39,866 nucleotides of DNA from an uncultured Bacteroidales bacterium (GCA_947305645.1 CAMZEC010000017.1:1-39866), one strand, 5' to 3'; shown: positions 1-8,132, counted from the first letter of the stretch. Program-made: numbers and translations. The notes: generated from the letters alone by a model not told the origin.

Positions 1-63
1 TCCGCTCCTGCTCACAGCAGGCAGTCTGGAATACCTGATTTATAGAGGAAAGATAGGAAAATC

Positions 64-390
64 TTACTTGAATTCCTCAAATGTACCGTCCTCGAAAAAG
101 ACAATGACGCGACTTATTTTGCGGGATTTGCCAACTTCATTGTAATCAACGTGGGAGAAAAGGCTTTCTGTTTCCTCCTGAGAAGAGAACATTTTACCTT
201 TCCCGGTTATCAGCCACTCGATATTCAGGGCAGGGTAGCGACGTGCCGTACGCTCTATGAAATCAAAGCCCGGCTTGTTTCGCCCGGAAATGATGTGAGA
301 GATACTCGCACGGGCAACTCCAATGCTGTCCGCAAACTGAGCCTGACTGATATTTTCAGCCTCTAAAAACTTCAAAAGTCTTTCGTTCAT
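64..390 (-). CDS. XRE-family helix-turn-helix transcriptional regulator
   Basis: A 108-residue protein with an N-terminal Cro/C1-type helix-turn-helix (about residues 5-60, including the block SQAQFADSIGVARASISHII), followed by a short tail ending FEDGTFEEFK. Single-domain XRE repressors of this layout, with the NIEWLITGKG motif after the HTH, are common in Bacteroidota and in mobile elements. The open frame extends upstream to 471, but the start at 388-390 is chosen because the HTH begins there and a promoter (-7 TACTTTTG, 410-417) lies just upstream, so the extension would precede the transcript. A palindrome overlaps the promoter and suggests autorepression (inference). Targets are unknown; the nearest candidate is the queA upstream region, which carries a similar palindrome. 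Nothing recognisable lies in bases 1-63. Confidence 0.85.
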   Translation of the reverse strand: MNERLLKFLEAENISQAQFADSIGVARASISHIISGRNKPGFDFIERTARRYPALNIEWLITGKGKMFSSQEETESLFSHVDYNEVGKSRKISRVIVFFEDGTFEEFK

Positions 391-404
391 TTTTGTCCCG
401 TTTG

Positions 405-420
405 ATTTACAAAAGTAAAT
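405..420. promoter_or_regulatory. Candidate operator palindrome on the XRE promoter
   Basis: ATTTACAAAAGTAAAT is a perfect inverted repeat (6-bp arms, 4-bp centre) covering the -7 box of the regulator's own promoter, the position expected for an autorepressor site. A related sequence, ATTTACAAATGTAACA, occurs at 748-763. Binding is inferred, not shown. Confidence 0.5.
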
Positions 421-441
421 ATTGTATTCGATAAAAGCAAA
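410..441 (-). promoter_or_regulatory. Bacteroidota-type promoter of the XRE regulator
   Basis: On the minus strand a TTTG box (438-441) is followed after 20 nt by TACTTTTG (410-417), matching the -33/-7 consensus TTTG / TAnnTTTG. The start codon lies 19 nt beyond the -7 box. Confidence 0.75.
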
Positions 442-747
442 TACGATTCCGGAAGGGCAGGGGAGTGACACTAAGAAACAGGATGTTTTTGAAATTGATA
501 TTTTTATTAAGATAAAATTGTATAAACTATTGATTGTAATATATTTAGTTTATATAAATAACGCAATTTTCCATGTTCTGCACGCAAGGTTGGCCGGAAA
601 GTCGGGGGTTAGGATAATCCGCAACAATAGATAAATCTTATAATGCATTGGTTTTAAACGTGTTGCAAATACTTATTTTGCGTTATTAGGATTTCTTATG
701 GGGTATTATTAAGCCGGGAGTGGCGATTCCATGGCGACTTGTTGATA

Positions 748-763
748 ATTTACAAATGTAACA
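748..763. promoter_or_regulatory. Second copy of the XRE-type palindrome upstream of queA
   Basis: ATTTACAAATGTAACA shares 13 of 16 positions with the palindrome at 405-420 and keeps the TTAC/GTAA core with a 4-nt centre. It lies about 47 bp upstream of the queA -7 box. It could be a regulator site, or a chance match because TTACAAAnGTAA also resembles a reverse-strand -7 box. Confidence 0.35.
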
Positions 764-789
764 ACCGCATGGTAGGGGAAACATTTCGT

Positions 790-817
790 TTTGTTTACCA
801 TATAATTTGTAACTTTG
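790..817 (+). promoter_or_regulatory. Probable queA promoter
   Basis: TAACTTTG at 810-817 fits the TAnnTTTG -7 consensus. The nearest TTTG (790-793) is only 16 nt upstream, shorter than the usual 19-21, so the -33 element is weak. The queA ATG is 24 nt beyond the -7 box. Confidence 0.6.
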
Positions 818-841
818 CACTGCGAATAATTTAACGACCGA

Positions 842-2044
842 ATGATACCGCAACTCAAAATAGAAGATTTCAATTACGATCTTCCCGATGCGAGAATCGC
901 AAAATATCCGTTGAGCAGCAGGGATGCATCCAAATTATTAATCTACAGAGAGGGAAAATGCAGCGACACAATATTCCATGAACTGCCAAAAATGCTCCCG
1001 GAAGGCGCCCTGATGGTGTTTAACGACACCAAAGTTGTGCCGGCAAGACTTTTTTTCCGCCGAAGCAGCGGAGCGCATATAGAGATATTCTGCCTGCAGC
1101 CCCACAATCCGGCCGAATATAATGAAGCCTTTGCCAGCAGCGCCTCCTGCAGTTGGGAGTGTGTAATAGGGAATGCCAAGCGTTGGAAGGACGATCTTAT
1201 ACAGTACGACAGCGACGCCCCGGAACTGGCCGCCATCAACCTGCAGGCCAGACTGTTGGAACGTAATGGCCAGACGGGAATCGTGGAATTCAGTTGGGAG
1301 GGCGGAGCCTCTTTCTCCGAGGTGCTCGACATCTGCGGCCGCGTGCCCATCCCGCCGTATCTTAACCGTGAGACCGAAAGCATCGACCTGGAACGTTATC
1401 AGACGACGTATGCCCGCGTGAGGGGGTCGGTTGCAGCGCCCACCGCGGGCCTTCATTTCACGCCGGAAACCATGTCTGACATTGCTGCACGCGGTATCGA
1501 TATAGAAAAAGTCTGCCTGCACGTAGGCGCGGGCACCTTCCTTCCCGTCAAGAGTTCGAACGTCTCCGAGCATCCCATGCACAGGGAACCGTTCGTGGTC
1601 AGCCGCGAACTTCTGGCCCGGCTGGCAGCAAACAGCCGTCCGCTGATAGCCGTCGGGACTACTTCCGTGCGAACGCTGGAGTCGCTTTATTATGCCGGCG
1701 CCATATGCATTGAAAATGGTGCGCCCAAAGACATTGGCCAATGGGATCCTTATACCCGGGAGTGGCCCTACAGCACGCAGGAGGCTTTGCACGCACTCGT
1801 CGACTACCTGGACCGGACAGGAAAGGACAGCCTCAAATTAGGCACGCGCATCATTATCGTTCCGGGATTCCGTTTCCGCCTCGTGGATATTATGGTGACC
1901 AACTTCCATCAGCCGCAGAGTACGCTGCTTCTGCTTATCAGCGCTTTCGTCGGAGGGGACTGGCGGACCATTTACGACTATGCTCTCGGGCACGGCTTCC
2001 GCTTCCTCAGTTACGGAGATTCGTCTTTGCTTTTCCGCAGATAA
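842..2044 (+). CDS. queA: S-adenosylmethionine:tRNA ribosyltransferase-isomerase QueA
   Basis: 400 residues. QueA transfers and isomerises the ribosyl group of SAM onto 7-aminomethyl-7-deazaguanine in tRNA to give epoxyqueuosine, the penultimate step of queuosine synthesis, in the cytoplasm. Recognised family blocks include the N-terminal YDLPDARIAKYPL, the central PTAGLHFTPE, the HVGAGTFLPVKS block followed by HPMHREPF, and the C-terminal TNFHQPQSTLLLLISAF. Length is somewhat above the roughly 340-360 residues of many QueA proteins, with extra sequence around residues 75-150 and 285-320, as in Bacteroidota members (from memory). The ATG follows a TAnnTTTG promoter. No other queuosine gene is in the window. 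The promoter of the next gene lies inside the last codons. Confidence 0.95.
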   Translation: MIPQLKIEDFNYDLPDARIAKYPLSSRDASKLLIYREGKCSDTIFHELPKMLPEGALMVFNDTKVVPARLFFRRSSGAHIEIFCLQPHNPAEYNEAFASSASCSWECVIGNAKRWKDDLIQYDSDAPELAAINLQARLLERNGQTGIVEFSWEGGASFSEVLDICGRVPIPPYLNRETESIDLERYQTTYARVRGSVAAPTAGLHFTPETMSDIAARGIDIEKVCLHVGAGTFLPVKSSNVSEHPMHREPFVVSRELLARLAANSRPLIAVGTTSVRTLESLYYAGAICIENGAPKDIGQWDPYTREWPYSTQEALHALVDYLDRTGKDSLKLGTRIIIVPGFRFRLVDIMVTNFHQPQSTLLLLISAFVGGDWRTIYDYALGHGFRFLSYGDSSLLFRR

Positions 2045-2056
2045 TTTGTATATTTG
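2026..2056 (+). promoter_or_regulatory. Promoter of the acyltransferase gene, within the queA 3' end
   Basis: TTTG (2026-2029), 19 nt, then TATATTTG (2049-2056): an exact match to both Bacteroidota promoter boxes at ideal spacing. It overlaps the queA stop codon (2042-2044) and sets the downstream start at 2078, because the TTG at 2054 lies inside the -7 box. Confidence 0.8.
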
Positions 2057-2077
2057 TACGATACAATAGTAGTTGTT

Positions 2078-3214
2078 ATGGTTGATCTTTCCGAATTCGA
2101 AGACATTCGTCCATATAGCGACGAGGAGGCGATGGAAGCCCTTCAGAGGGTGTCGCGCCACCCGGCGTTACCGACAATTTCCAAGTACCTTTTCCCCAAG
2201 CAGAAAATGGGCATGCTCTCTGAGCTGCTACGGAGAATAAAGACCATAGATGAGTTCCAGAAAGTCGTGATGATAGGTGTCATCGACGCAGTTCTGGCCC
2301 GATCTTCGGAGGGCTTTACAGTAAGCGGAATAGAGAATCTCGGTAAAGTGAACGGCAAGTTCCTGGCCGTATCCAATCACCGCGACATTGTGCTGGATCC
2401 CGCCCTTATCCTTCATTCCATGAATGCCGGCGGATACCCGATGGCCGAACTTTGCGTCGGCAGTAACTTGCTTACCAGCAAGCTGATAGAGGACCTCATG
2501 AAGTCCAATCGTATGATTAAAGTCATACGTGGAATCAGCGCACGGCAGATGTATCTTAATTCCCAGACGCTTTCCAAATACATACGCCTTTCCATAACTT
2601 CCGGAAAAGCCTCGATTTGGATTGCCCAGAAAGAGGGAAGGGCCAAGAACGGCATCGACAAGACAGAGCAGGGCCTCCTGAAAATGTTCGACATGAGCGG
2701 AGAGAAGGATTTCGTGGAGAATTTCAAGGAGCTGAATATTGTCCCGATGAGCATTTCCTACGAGTACGAGCCGTGCGACAGCCGCAAAGCTCGAGAACTT
2801 TTGCTCACGCGCGAAGGCCCTTATGTGAAGAAAAAGAACGAAGACCTTCACAGTATCCTCACAGGCATCGGACAGAAAAAAGGCCACATTCACCTGAACA
2901 TCGGTGATCCTCTTACCGTGGAAGAAATAGCAGAAGCTGCCACACATAACGGCAACGACAAGTACCAGGTGCTCCGCGGTATTCTTGACCAGCGCATTCA
3001 TGACGGATACAAATTATGGAAAACTAATTATATGGGCTACGACCTGATGAACGGTACCAGTGAATTCCTCGGCGATAAATATCTTCCCAAGGATCTCGAG
3101 GAGTTCAAGGCTTATACCGAGCACAAACTTGCAAAATTGGAACGCAAGCTGGACCGTAACGAGCTGAGAGACATATTCTGGCACATCTACGGAAACCCTG
3201 TAGCCATGAAATAG
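2078..3214 (+). CDS. PlsB/PlsC-like glycerolipid acyltransferase
   Basis: 378 residues. An acyltransferase of the glycerol-phosphate/lysophosphatidate superfamily, which esterifies fatty acyl chains onto glycerol-phosphate backbones at the inner membrane. Block I is SNHRDIVLD (His101, Asp103). A block III-like WIAQKEGRAKNG lies at about 181-192, and a block IV-like IVPMSISYEYEP at about 221-232. The NHRD followed by LD differs from the textbook HX4D spacing, as in other Bacteroidota proteins of this group that I recall. There is no obvious transmembrane helix. The ATG at 2078 is preferred over an upstream in-frame TTG at 2054, which falls in the -7 box. The exact substrate (glycerol-3-P, 1-acyl-G3P or another lipid) cannot be told from sequence. 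Confidence 0.8.
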   Translation: MVDLSEFEDIRPYSDEEAMEALQRVSRHPALPTISKYLFPKQKMGMLSELLRRIKTIDEFQKVVMIGVIDAVLARSSEGFTVSGIENLGKVNGKFLAVSNHRDIVLDPALILHSMNAGGYPMAELCVGSNLLTSKLIEDLMKSNRMIKVIRGISARQMYLNSQTLSKYIRLSITSGKASIWIAQKEGRAKNGIDKTEQGLLKMFDMSGEKDFVENFKELNIVPMSISYEYEPCDSRKARELLLTREGPYVKKKNEDLHSILTGIGQKKGHIHLNIGDPLTVEEIAEAATHNGNDKYQVLRGILDQRIHDGYKLWKTNYMGYDLMNGTSEFLGDKYLPKDLEEFKAYTEHKLAKLERKLDRNELRDIFWHIYGNPVAMK

Positions 3215-3218
3215 TTCG

Positions 3219-3250
3219 TTTGTTATACAATTTATATTATGTTAACTTGC
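3219..3250 (+). promoter_or_regulatory. Weak candidate promoter of rlmD
   Basis: TTTG (3219-3222) with a 20-nt spacer to TAACTTGC (3243-3250), which matches only part of TAnnTTTG. It lies in the 43-bp gap before rlmD and is the best candidate there. Confidence 0.35.
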
Positions 3251-3257
3251 GTTGATA

Positions 3258-4691
3258 ATGACGAGGAAACGCAAATTAGACATCATTCTCCCCTGCGTCA
3301 CAATTGAAAATGTTGCGGCCGAGGGTAAAGCCATATCTCACGTACATCTTCCTGAAGACGACCCGGAAACTCCAGGCAGAATAATTTTTGTAGAATTCGC
3401 TGTTCCCGGCGATGTTGTGGACGTCAGGGTCACAAAGAAAAAATCCAGCTTTCTGGAAGGTCGTATAATAAAACTGGTAAAACCGTCACCTTCCCGTCTC
3501 AAGCCTTTCTGTAAGCATTTCGGTGTATGTGGCGGCTGCCGCTGGCAACCTCTGCCCTATGAAATCCAACTTGCAGCAAAGCAACAACAGGTTTATGACC
3601 AGTTAAAACGCATCGGACATCTGGAACTGCCTGAAATATCTCCGATTATTGGCTCTGAAAAGACTATTCTTTATCGTAACAAATTGGAATTCAGCGCCTC
3701 AAACAAAAGGTGGATACTTCCGGATGAAGATCCGGACGCCCTGAATGACGATGAAAAATGCGGACTGGGCTTCCATGTAGGCAAGTTTTTCGACAAAGTC
3801 CTGGACATCGAGCATTGCTGGCTACAACCGGAGCCGTCTAATGCAATTCGCTTGTTCATAAAGGATTATGCAATACGTAACAGCTTGAATTTCTATGACA
3901 TACGTAATAATTGCGGGCTTTTTCGCAATATGTTCGTACGTACTACGGAAAAAGGCGAGGTGATGCTTATAGTATGCTTCGGCGAAGACTCCCCTGCCAT
4001 TCGTCCCATGCTTGAAGCCATACGTGACCGGTTCCCGGAAATCACTTCCTTGTATTACGTAATCAACACCAAGCTTAACGACAGTATTTCAGACCAGGAA
4101 TGCATACTGTTCTCCGGTGCCGACGCCATCTACGGGGAAATGGAAAACCTGAGGTTTAGAATAGGCCCCAAATCCTTTTACCAGACCAATGACGGCCAAA
4201 CCCTTCGCCTTTACCGGAAAGCCCGCGAATTCGCAGGACTGAGCGGCAAGGAGACCGTATATGACCTCTATACCGGCACGGGTACGATAGCCCAGTTCGT
4301 CAGTGCCCAGGCAGCTAAAGTAATAGGCATCGAGTATGTGCCGGAAGCCATTGAGGACGCCAAAATCAACGCAGAAGCCAACGGCATTACCAACTGCAGT
4401 TTCTTTGCCGGCGACATGAAAGACATACTCACGGACGGGTTTATAGCAGAAAACGGCAAGCCTGATGTGATGATCGTGGATCCGCCCCGCGCCGGCATGC
4501 ATCCGGATGTAGTGGCAACCATACTCAGGGCCTCCCCTGCCCGCATTGTGTACGTGAGTTGCAACCCGGCCTCTCAGGCCAGGGATTTGGCACTTCTTTC
4601 GAAGAAATACAAGATAACAGCCGTGCAGCCCGTGGACATGTTCCCCCATACTCAGCACGTGGAAAATATTTGCAAACTGGAATTATGCTGA
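3258..4691 (+). CDS. rlmD: 23S rRNA (uracil-1939-C5)-methyltransferase RlmD-like
   Basis: 477 residues. A SAM-dependent RNA m5U methyltransferase of the RumA/TrmA family, acting on 23S rRNA (U1939 in E. coli). An N-terminal TRAM-like domain (about 10-75) is followed by iron-sulfur ligands Cys85, Cys91, Cys94 and probably Cys187. The SAM-binding motif DLYTGTGTI is at 336-344, DPPRAG at 408-413, and the catalytic cysteine is Cys435 in VYVSCNP. The ATG at 3258 is chosen over an in-frame TTG six bases upstream. The gene overlaps the antiporter start by 7 bases, so the two are probably translationally coupled. The RlmD versus RlmCD choice rests on overall resemblance; the uridine specificity is inferred. 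Confidence 0.9.
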   Translation: MTRKRKLDIILPCVTIENVAAEGKAISHVHLPEDDPETPGRIIFVEFAVPGDVVDVRVTKKKSSFLEGRIIKLVKPSPSRLKPFCKHFGVCGGCRWQPLPYEIQLAAKQQQVYDQLKRIGHLELPEISPIIGSEKTILYRNKLEFSASNKRWILPDEDPDALNDDEKCGLGFHVGKFFDKVLDIEHCWLQPEPSNAIRLFIKDYAIRNSLNFYDIRNNCGLFRNMFVRTTEKGEVMLIVCFGEDSPAIRPMLEAIRDRFPEITSLYYVINTKLNDSISDQECILFSGADAIYGEMENLRFRIGPKSFYQTNDGQTLRLYRKAREFAGLSGKETVYDLYTGTGTIAQFVSAQAAKVIGIEYVPEAIEDAKINAEANGITNCSFFAGDMKDILTDGFIAENGKPDVMIVDPPRAGMHPDVVATILRASPARIVYVSCNPASQARDLALLSKKYKITAVQPVDMFPHTQHVENICKLELC

Positions 4692-5644
4692 CGAACATTG
4701 CAATTCTCATAGCTGGCCTGCTCCTTATTGTCTTTGGTGCCGACTGGCTGGTAGACGGAGCTTCCGCTATTGCCCGAAAGCTTAAGATCAGCGAGTTTGT
4801 CATAGGTCTTACTATAGTTGGATTCGGCACCTCATGCCCCGAACTGGTGGTGAGTGTAACCGGCGCCATCAAAGGCATCTCCGACATTTCCATAGGCAAT
4901 GTCATAGGGTCCAACATATTCAATACCCTGCTGATACTTGGCCTTACGGCTATTATTCTGCCAATAAACGTAACCAGGAACAACAGGCGCAGGGACATTC
5001 CCATGACCATGATCGTTACTCTCCTGCTCATTGTCTGCGGCATGAGTTTCAGCCTCTTCGGTATTGGAAACGGAGATGGGCTGTCCAGAGTTGAAGGAAT
5101 CGTTTTCCTTCTGCTGTTCGCCGCTTACATATTCTATTGCTTCAAGAGCGACGAGCAGAGTGCAGAAGAACAAGCGCCGGCTAAAGAATTATCCACATTC
5201 AAAGCAGTACTTTTAACTCTTGCCGGTCTTGCCGGGCTGGTGTTCGGAGGGCGCTGGTTTGTCAATTCGGCCGTTGCAATCGCCCAGGCAGTGGGCGTCA
5301 GCGACAAATTCATCGCCATTACGCTGCTGGCCGGCGGCACTTCCCTGCCGGAGCTTGCAGCCTGCGTGGTCGCTGCCGCCAAGAAAAAAGGTCAGCTCGC
5401 TCTCGGCAACATCCTTGGATCCAATATCTTCAATATCCTTCTGATTCTGGGAGTATCAGCCGCTATCAGGCCTATTTCCTTCTCAGGCATCGATTTAATT
5501 GACATGCTTGCCCTCATGCTGAGCATGGTGCTGGTAATGATGAGCGCCTACACTTTCAAAAAGAATCAGATCGACCGTTTTGAAGGGGTGATTTTCCTTG
5601 CGGTTTTCATAGCCTACTATGTTTGGCTGTTTATAAAACTTTGA
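4685..5644 (+). CDS. Calcium/sodium antiporter, CaCA superfamily (YrbG-like)
   Basis: 319 residues, an inner-membrane cation/Ca2+ exchanger with about ten hydrophobic segments. The two inverted alpha-repeats that form the ion-binding centre are clear: GTSCPE (49-54 region) with GNVIGSNIFN (71-80), and GGTSLPEL (217-224) with GNILGSNIFN (241-250). The acidic residue in each PE pair is kept. An open frame extends upstream to 4559 inside rlmD, but the hydrophobic start MLTNIAILIAG at 4685 is the natural N-terminus. The gene overlaps rlmD by 7 nt and is 1 nt from the cysteate synthase gene, so all three are likely one transcript. The transported ion is assigned by family only. Confidence 0.9.
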   Translation: MLTNIAILIAGLLLIVFGADWLVDGASAIARKLKISEFVIGLTIVGFGTSCPELVVSVTGAIKGISDISIGNVIGSNIFNTLLILGLTAIILPINVTRNNRRRDIPMTMIVTLLLIVCGMSFSLFGIGNGDGLSRVEGIVFLLLFAAYIFYCFKSDEQSAEEQAPAKELSTFKAVLLTLAGLAGLVFGGRWFVNSAVAIAQAVGVSDKFIAITLLAGGTSLPELAACVVAAAKKKGQLALGNILGSNIFNILLILGVSAAIRPISFSGIDLIDMLALMLSMVLVMMSAYTFKKNQIDRFEGVIFLAVFIAYYVWLFIKL

Positions 5645-5645
5645 T

Positions 5646-6935
5646 ATGCGGTTACTTAAGTTCAAGCCCACACAATACAGGCTGGAGAATGTTAAGACAG
5701 GGCGTGTCTTCGACGACGAAGGTTGGACCCTGAACGATCCGGAATGCGGTGATCCATCCCTCATTCGTGCCGTATATTCATCGAACGAGTTCAAGCCCAG
5801 GAACGACCTTAAAGGTCTTTACCGTTACGCAGAATGGATGCCGGTAAAACGCATTCTCAAACATTCGTGCGCCCCGGTTACCTATAAATCCAAAGGTCTC
5901 GCTAAACATCTGGGGCTGAATAACCTGTATATCACTTTTTCCGGCTGGAACCCCAAGATAGGCGCCAAGATGCAGACCTGCTCCTTCAAGGAGACGGAGG
6001 CCTTTTCCGTGTGCGCCCGCATAGACAGGAAAGAGAAACGTACCCTTATCGTACAGTCCGCCGGCAACACCGCTCGCGCTTTCGCCCAGGTATGCTCGGA
6101 CAACGACATACCCGTAATCATCTGCATACCGGAAGACAACGTACACGATCTCTGGTTCCACAGAAAGCTGAACAGATGCGTTAAAGTGGTAGCCGTCCCC
6201 CACGGCTGCGACTACTACGACGCCATCACCCTCGGAGAGAAGCTCGCCAAGGATCCCATGTACTTCCTTGAAGGGGGTGCAAAGAACATCGCCAGACGCG
6301 ACGGAATGGGCACGACCATTCTGAGCTTCGTAGAAAAAGCCGGACGCATCCCGGATGCATACTTCCAGGCTGTAGGATCCGGAACAGGCGCCATAGCTGC
6401 ATGGGAGAATGCCGAAAGACTTGTAGCGGACGGCCGTTTCGGACCAAACAACATGCGAGTATTCGTCGGGCAGAACTCCCCTTTCACCCTGCTCTACGAT
6501 TCCTGGAAGGCATGCTCACGCCAGCTTGCGGACATCACCCCCGAACTCGGACGCCGTCAGGCGGAAGTCATTCTGGCCAAAGTGCTCTCTAACCGCAAAC
6601 CGCCGTACAGCATCGCCGGAGGCCTCTACGACGTGCTGCTAAAGAGCCATGGCGACGTTTTCCTTGCCAGCAACGACGACATCATGTACTGGCTGCTACA
6701 GTTCCGGAACATGGAGGGATACGACCTGCTGCCCGCAGCATGCGTGGCCGTTTCTTCCCTCGCCCAGGCTGTCAAGGCCGGTACCGTAGGCAAAGATGAT
6801 CTCATAATGCTCAACTGCACCGGCGGAGGTACGCTGGCATCTTTTGCCAAAGGTTACGTGCTGAAGGAACCCGACCTGGTCCTGAGTCCCGACCTGCCGG
6901 CAGAAGAGATAATCGCCAAAGTGGCCGCACTCTAG
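5646..6935 (+). CDS. Cysteate synthase (PLP-dependent, O-phosphoserine + sulfite)
   Basis: 429 residues. Resembles the threonine-synthase-like cysteate synthase first described in Methanosarcina coenzyme M synthesis, which converts O-phospho-L-serine and sulfite to L-cysteate. In Bacteroidota cysteate feeds capnine and sulfobacin-type sulfonolipids. The fold-type II PLP lysine is probably Lys115 in CSFKETEAF; the substrate loop is SAGNTARA (138-145); the PLP-phosphate loop is GSGTGA (244-249). It starts 1 nt after the antiporter gene. The later sulfonolipid enzymes (the alpha-oxoamine-synthase-like cysteate acyltransferase and a reductase) are not in this window. Its stop codon overlaps that of the convergent gene. 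Threonine synthase is the main alternative, but the N-terminal region and the SFKETEA context favour cysteate synthase. Confidence 0.85.
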   Translation: MRLLKFKPTQYRLENVKTGRVFDDEGWTLNDPECGDPSLIRAVYSSNEFKPRNDLKGLYRYAEWMPVKRILKHSCAPVTYKSKGLAKHLGLNNLYITFSGWNPKIGAKMQTCSFKETEAFSVCARIDRKEKRTLIVQSAGNTARAFAQVCSDNDIPVIICIPEDNVHDLWFHRKLNRCVKVVAVPHGCDYYDAITLGEKLAKDPMYFLEGGAKNIARRDGMGTTILSFVEKAGRIPDAYFQAVGSGTGAIAAWENAERLVADGRFGPNNMRVFVGQNSPFTLLYDSWKACSRQLADITPELGRRQAEVILAKVLSNRKPPYSIAGGLYDVLLKSHGDVFLASNDDIMYWLLQFRNMEGYDLLPAACVAVSSLAQAVKAGTVGKDDLIMLNCTGGGTLASFAKGYVLKEPDLVLSPDLPAEEIIAKVAAL

Positions 6936-7537
6936 AAATTCAGTGCTACCGACAAGGTAACCGCCTGATATTCAGCAAAATTTTTGCTTATCATTGCAGG
7001 AGGGACATATGCATTCGTATCCGGATCGGTGAGTATTTCCTTGTCTGTTGTGAACATCCAGGAGAAGATGAAATCGATGCTTGTGCATTTGTGGAGCGTC
7101 ACCCTGTAACCGGCTCCGGCACGGGCCCTGAAACAAGTCTCCCGGAGAGGTGCCGTAGGAAACGCCAGTCCTCCCCCTCCAGTGACAATCAAACCGTCGG
7201 AATACAAACCACAAGGGCACCAGCGTGCTCTGAGTTCAAGCGGCACCATCCAGCGTTTGGAATAAACGCCCTGCAGGCCGGAATACAGTGACAGGTTCAG
7301 CTTCTCAGTTAAATCCACACCTGCATTGGCCAGAACCGAACCGTTGCTGAAGAAGCTCAGCTGAGTGGGATTCTCCACTATTCTATATCCCTCATTGCAA
7401 ATGAAGTTGCGCTGGGCGGACTTCAGGAAAGTACCGTTATAACCCCACTCCAATCCCCAGCTTATGCGCGGCATGCCCGCCCTCATCACGGCAGAGGGAA
7501 GGACGACAAGCAGCAAAAGCGGGATCAGTTTCTTCAT
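6932..7537 (-). CDS. Exported protein, probable outer-membrane beta-barrel
   Basis: 201 residues of unknown function. An N-terminal signal peptide (MKKLIPLLLLVVLPSAVMRA) precedes alternating polar/aromatic strands such as GLEWGYNGTFL, LNLSLYSGLQGVYS and RARAGAGYRVTLH. The chain ends in ALNF, a terminal phenylalanine typical of proteins inserted by the BAM complex. Size and pattern fit a small 8-strand barrel. It is the second gene of a pair: its ATG overlaps the stop of the upstream barrel-like gene by one base. It converges on cysteate synthase with stop codons overlapping in CTAG. No specific family was recognised. Confidence 0.75.
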   Translation of the reverse strand: MKKLIPLLLLVVLPSAVMRAGMPRISWGLEWGYNGTFLKSAQRNFICNEGYRIVENPTQLSFFSNGSVLANAGVDLTEKLNLSLYSGLQGVYSKRWMVPLELRARWCPCGLYSDGLIVTGGGGLAFPTAPLRETCFRARAGAGYRVTLHKCTSIDFIFSWMFTTDKEILTDPDTNAYVPPAMISKNFAEYQAVTLSVALNF

Positions 7538-8112
7538 TACAATTTATAGAGTATAGTCAGCTGGGGATATAAAAACTGTATCAGACCGTTATTGTAGACA
7601 CTCAGGCTGGTGGCCGTATAACTCTTTTCTTTCTCGTTCACACGTACGTGTATTCCTGCATCGGCCATGAATGAGAGGTCCAGGGCGACTTTGCGCCCGA
7701 AGTCGAAGCGGCATCCGACATCTCCGCTCAGGGCCAACATGAAGCCTGGGTTCCCGCTGATGAGGGCAGTAAGGTCGAATCCCCTGCCCTTGTCATGATC
7801 CCTGACCATTCCGGTCGAAATGCCGGGACCTGCATAGAAAGTATAACTCACACCGGCATTTTCCACTTGCCGGAAAATATACTGACGGGAGAAATTGACT
7901 CTGTATCCCGGAGAAGAGCAGCGGCTGGTAGGAATGCCGTAAATGTCGACCAGGGCCGTTGCCGTATGAAACACTCCATCTTTCTCTGCAAAACAATACT
8001 GGGCCCCGAATCCTTTTGGGGAATTGAAAAAACCCGCCTCCTGGGCGCCTGCGGGCAGACAGAATGCCACAAGCAGCCATATAAACAGCAGATTGTTCAG
8101 TACGCGTTGCAC
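7537..8112 (-). CDS. Exported protein, probable outer-membrane beta-barrel
   Basis: 191 residues of unknown function. A signal peptide (about residues 1-23, ending AGA before QEAG) is followed by beta-strand-like stretches: AGVSYTFYAGPGIS, GFMLALSGDVGCRF and FLYPQLTILYKL. The glycine- and aromatic-rich pattern suggests a small outer-membrane barrel. The only sensible start is GTG at 8110-8112, because the signal peptide begins immediately after it. It precedes and overlaps by one base a second barrel-like gene, so the two may function together. A weak -7-like box (TACCTTCG on the minus strand, 8117-8124) sits only 4 nt before the GTG. The gene diverges from the GNAT acyltransferase gene. Confidence 0.72.
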   Translation of the reverse strand: MQRVLNNLLFIWLLVAFCLPAGAQEAGFFNSPKGFGAQYCFAEKDGVFHTATALVDIYGIPTSRCSSPGYRVNFSRQYIFRQVENAGVSYTFYAGPGISTGMVRDHDKGRGFDLTALISGNPGFMLALSGDVGCRFDFGRKVALDLSFMADAGIHVRVNEKEKSYTATSLSVYNNGLIQFLYPQLTILYKL

Positions 8113-8132
8113 AACACGAAGGTAGAGAAAAC

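Larger units (their letters stand above)
391..841. other. 451-bp AT-rich intergenic region between the XRE regulator and queA
   Basis: This gap holds the XRE promoter and palindrome (405-441), a second similar palindrome (748-763) and the queA promoter (790-817). The middle (about 450-740) is AT-rich. I see no tRNA, no convincing ORF (a 70-codon frame at 422-634 has no family resemblance) and no clear terminator in it. Confidence 0.6.

Noticed and set aside
1..63. End of an upstream gene or a terminator
   Set aside because: Too short to judge; no stem-loop with T-tract and no recognisable coding end was seen.
422..634. A 70-codon plus-strand frame in the intergenic region before queA
   Set aside because: AT-rich, overlaps the XRE promoter, lacks a promoter of its own and resembles no family.
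2054..2077. TTG start giving a longer acyltransferase
   Set aside because: The TTG lies inside the -7 promoter box TATATTTG, so it would not be in the transcript.
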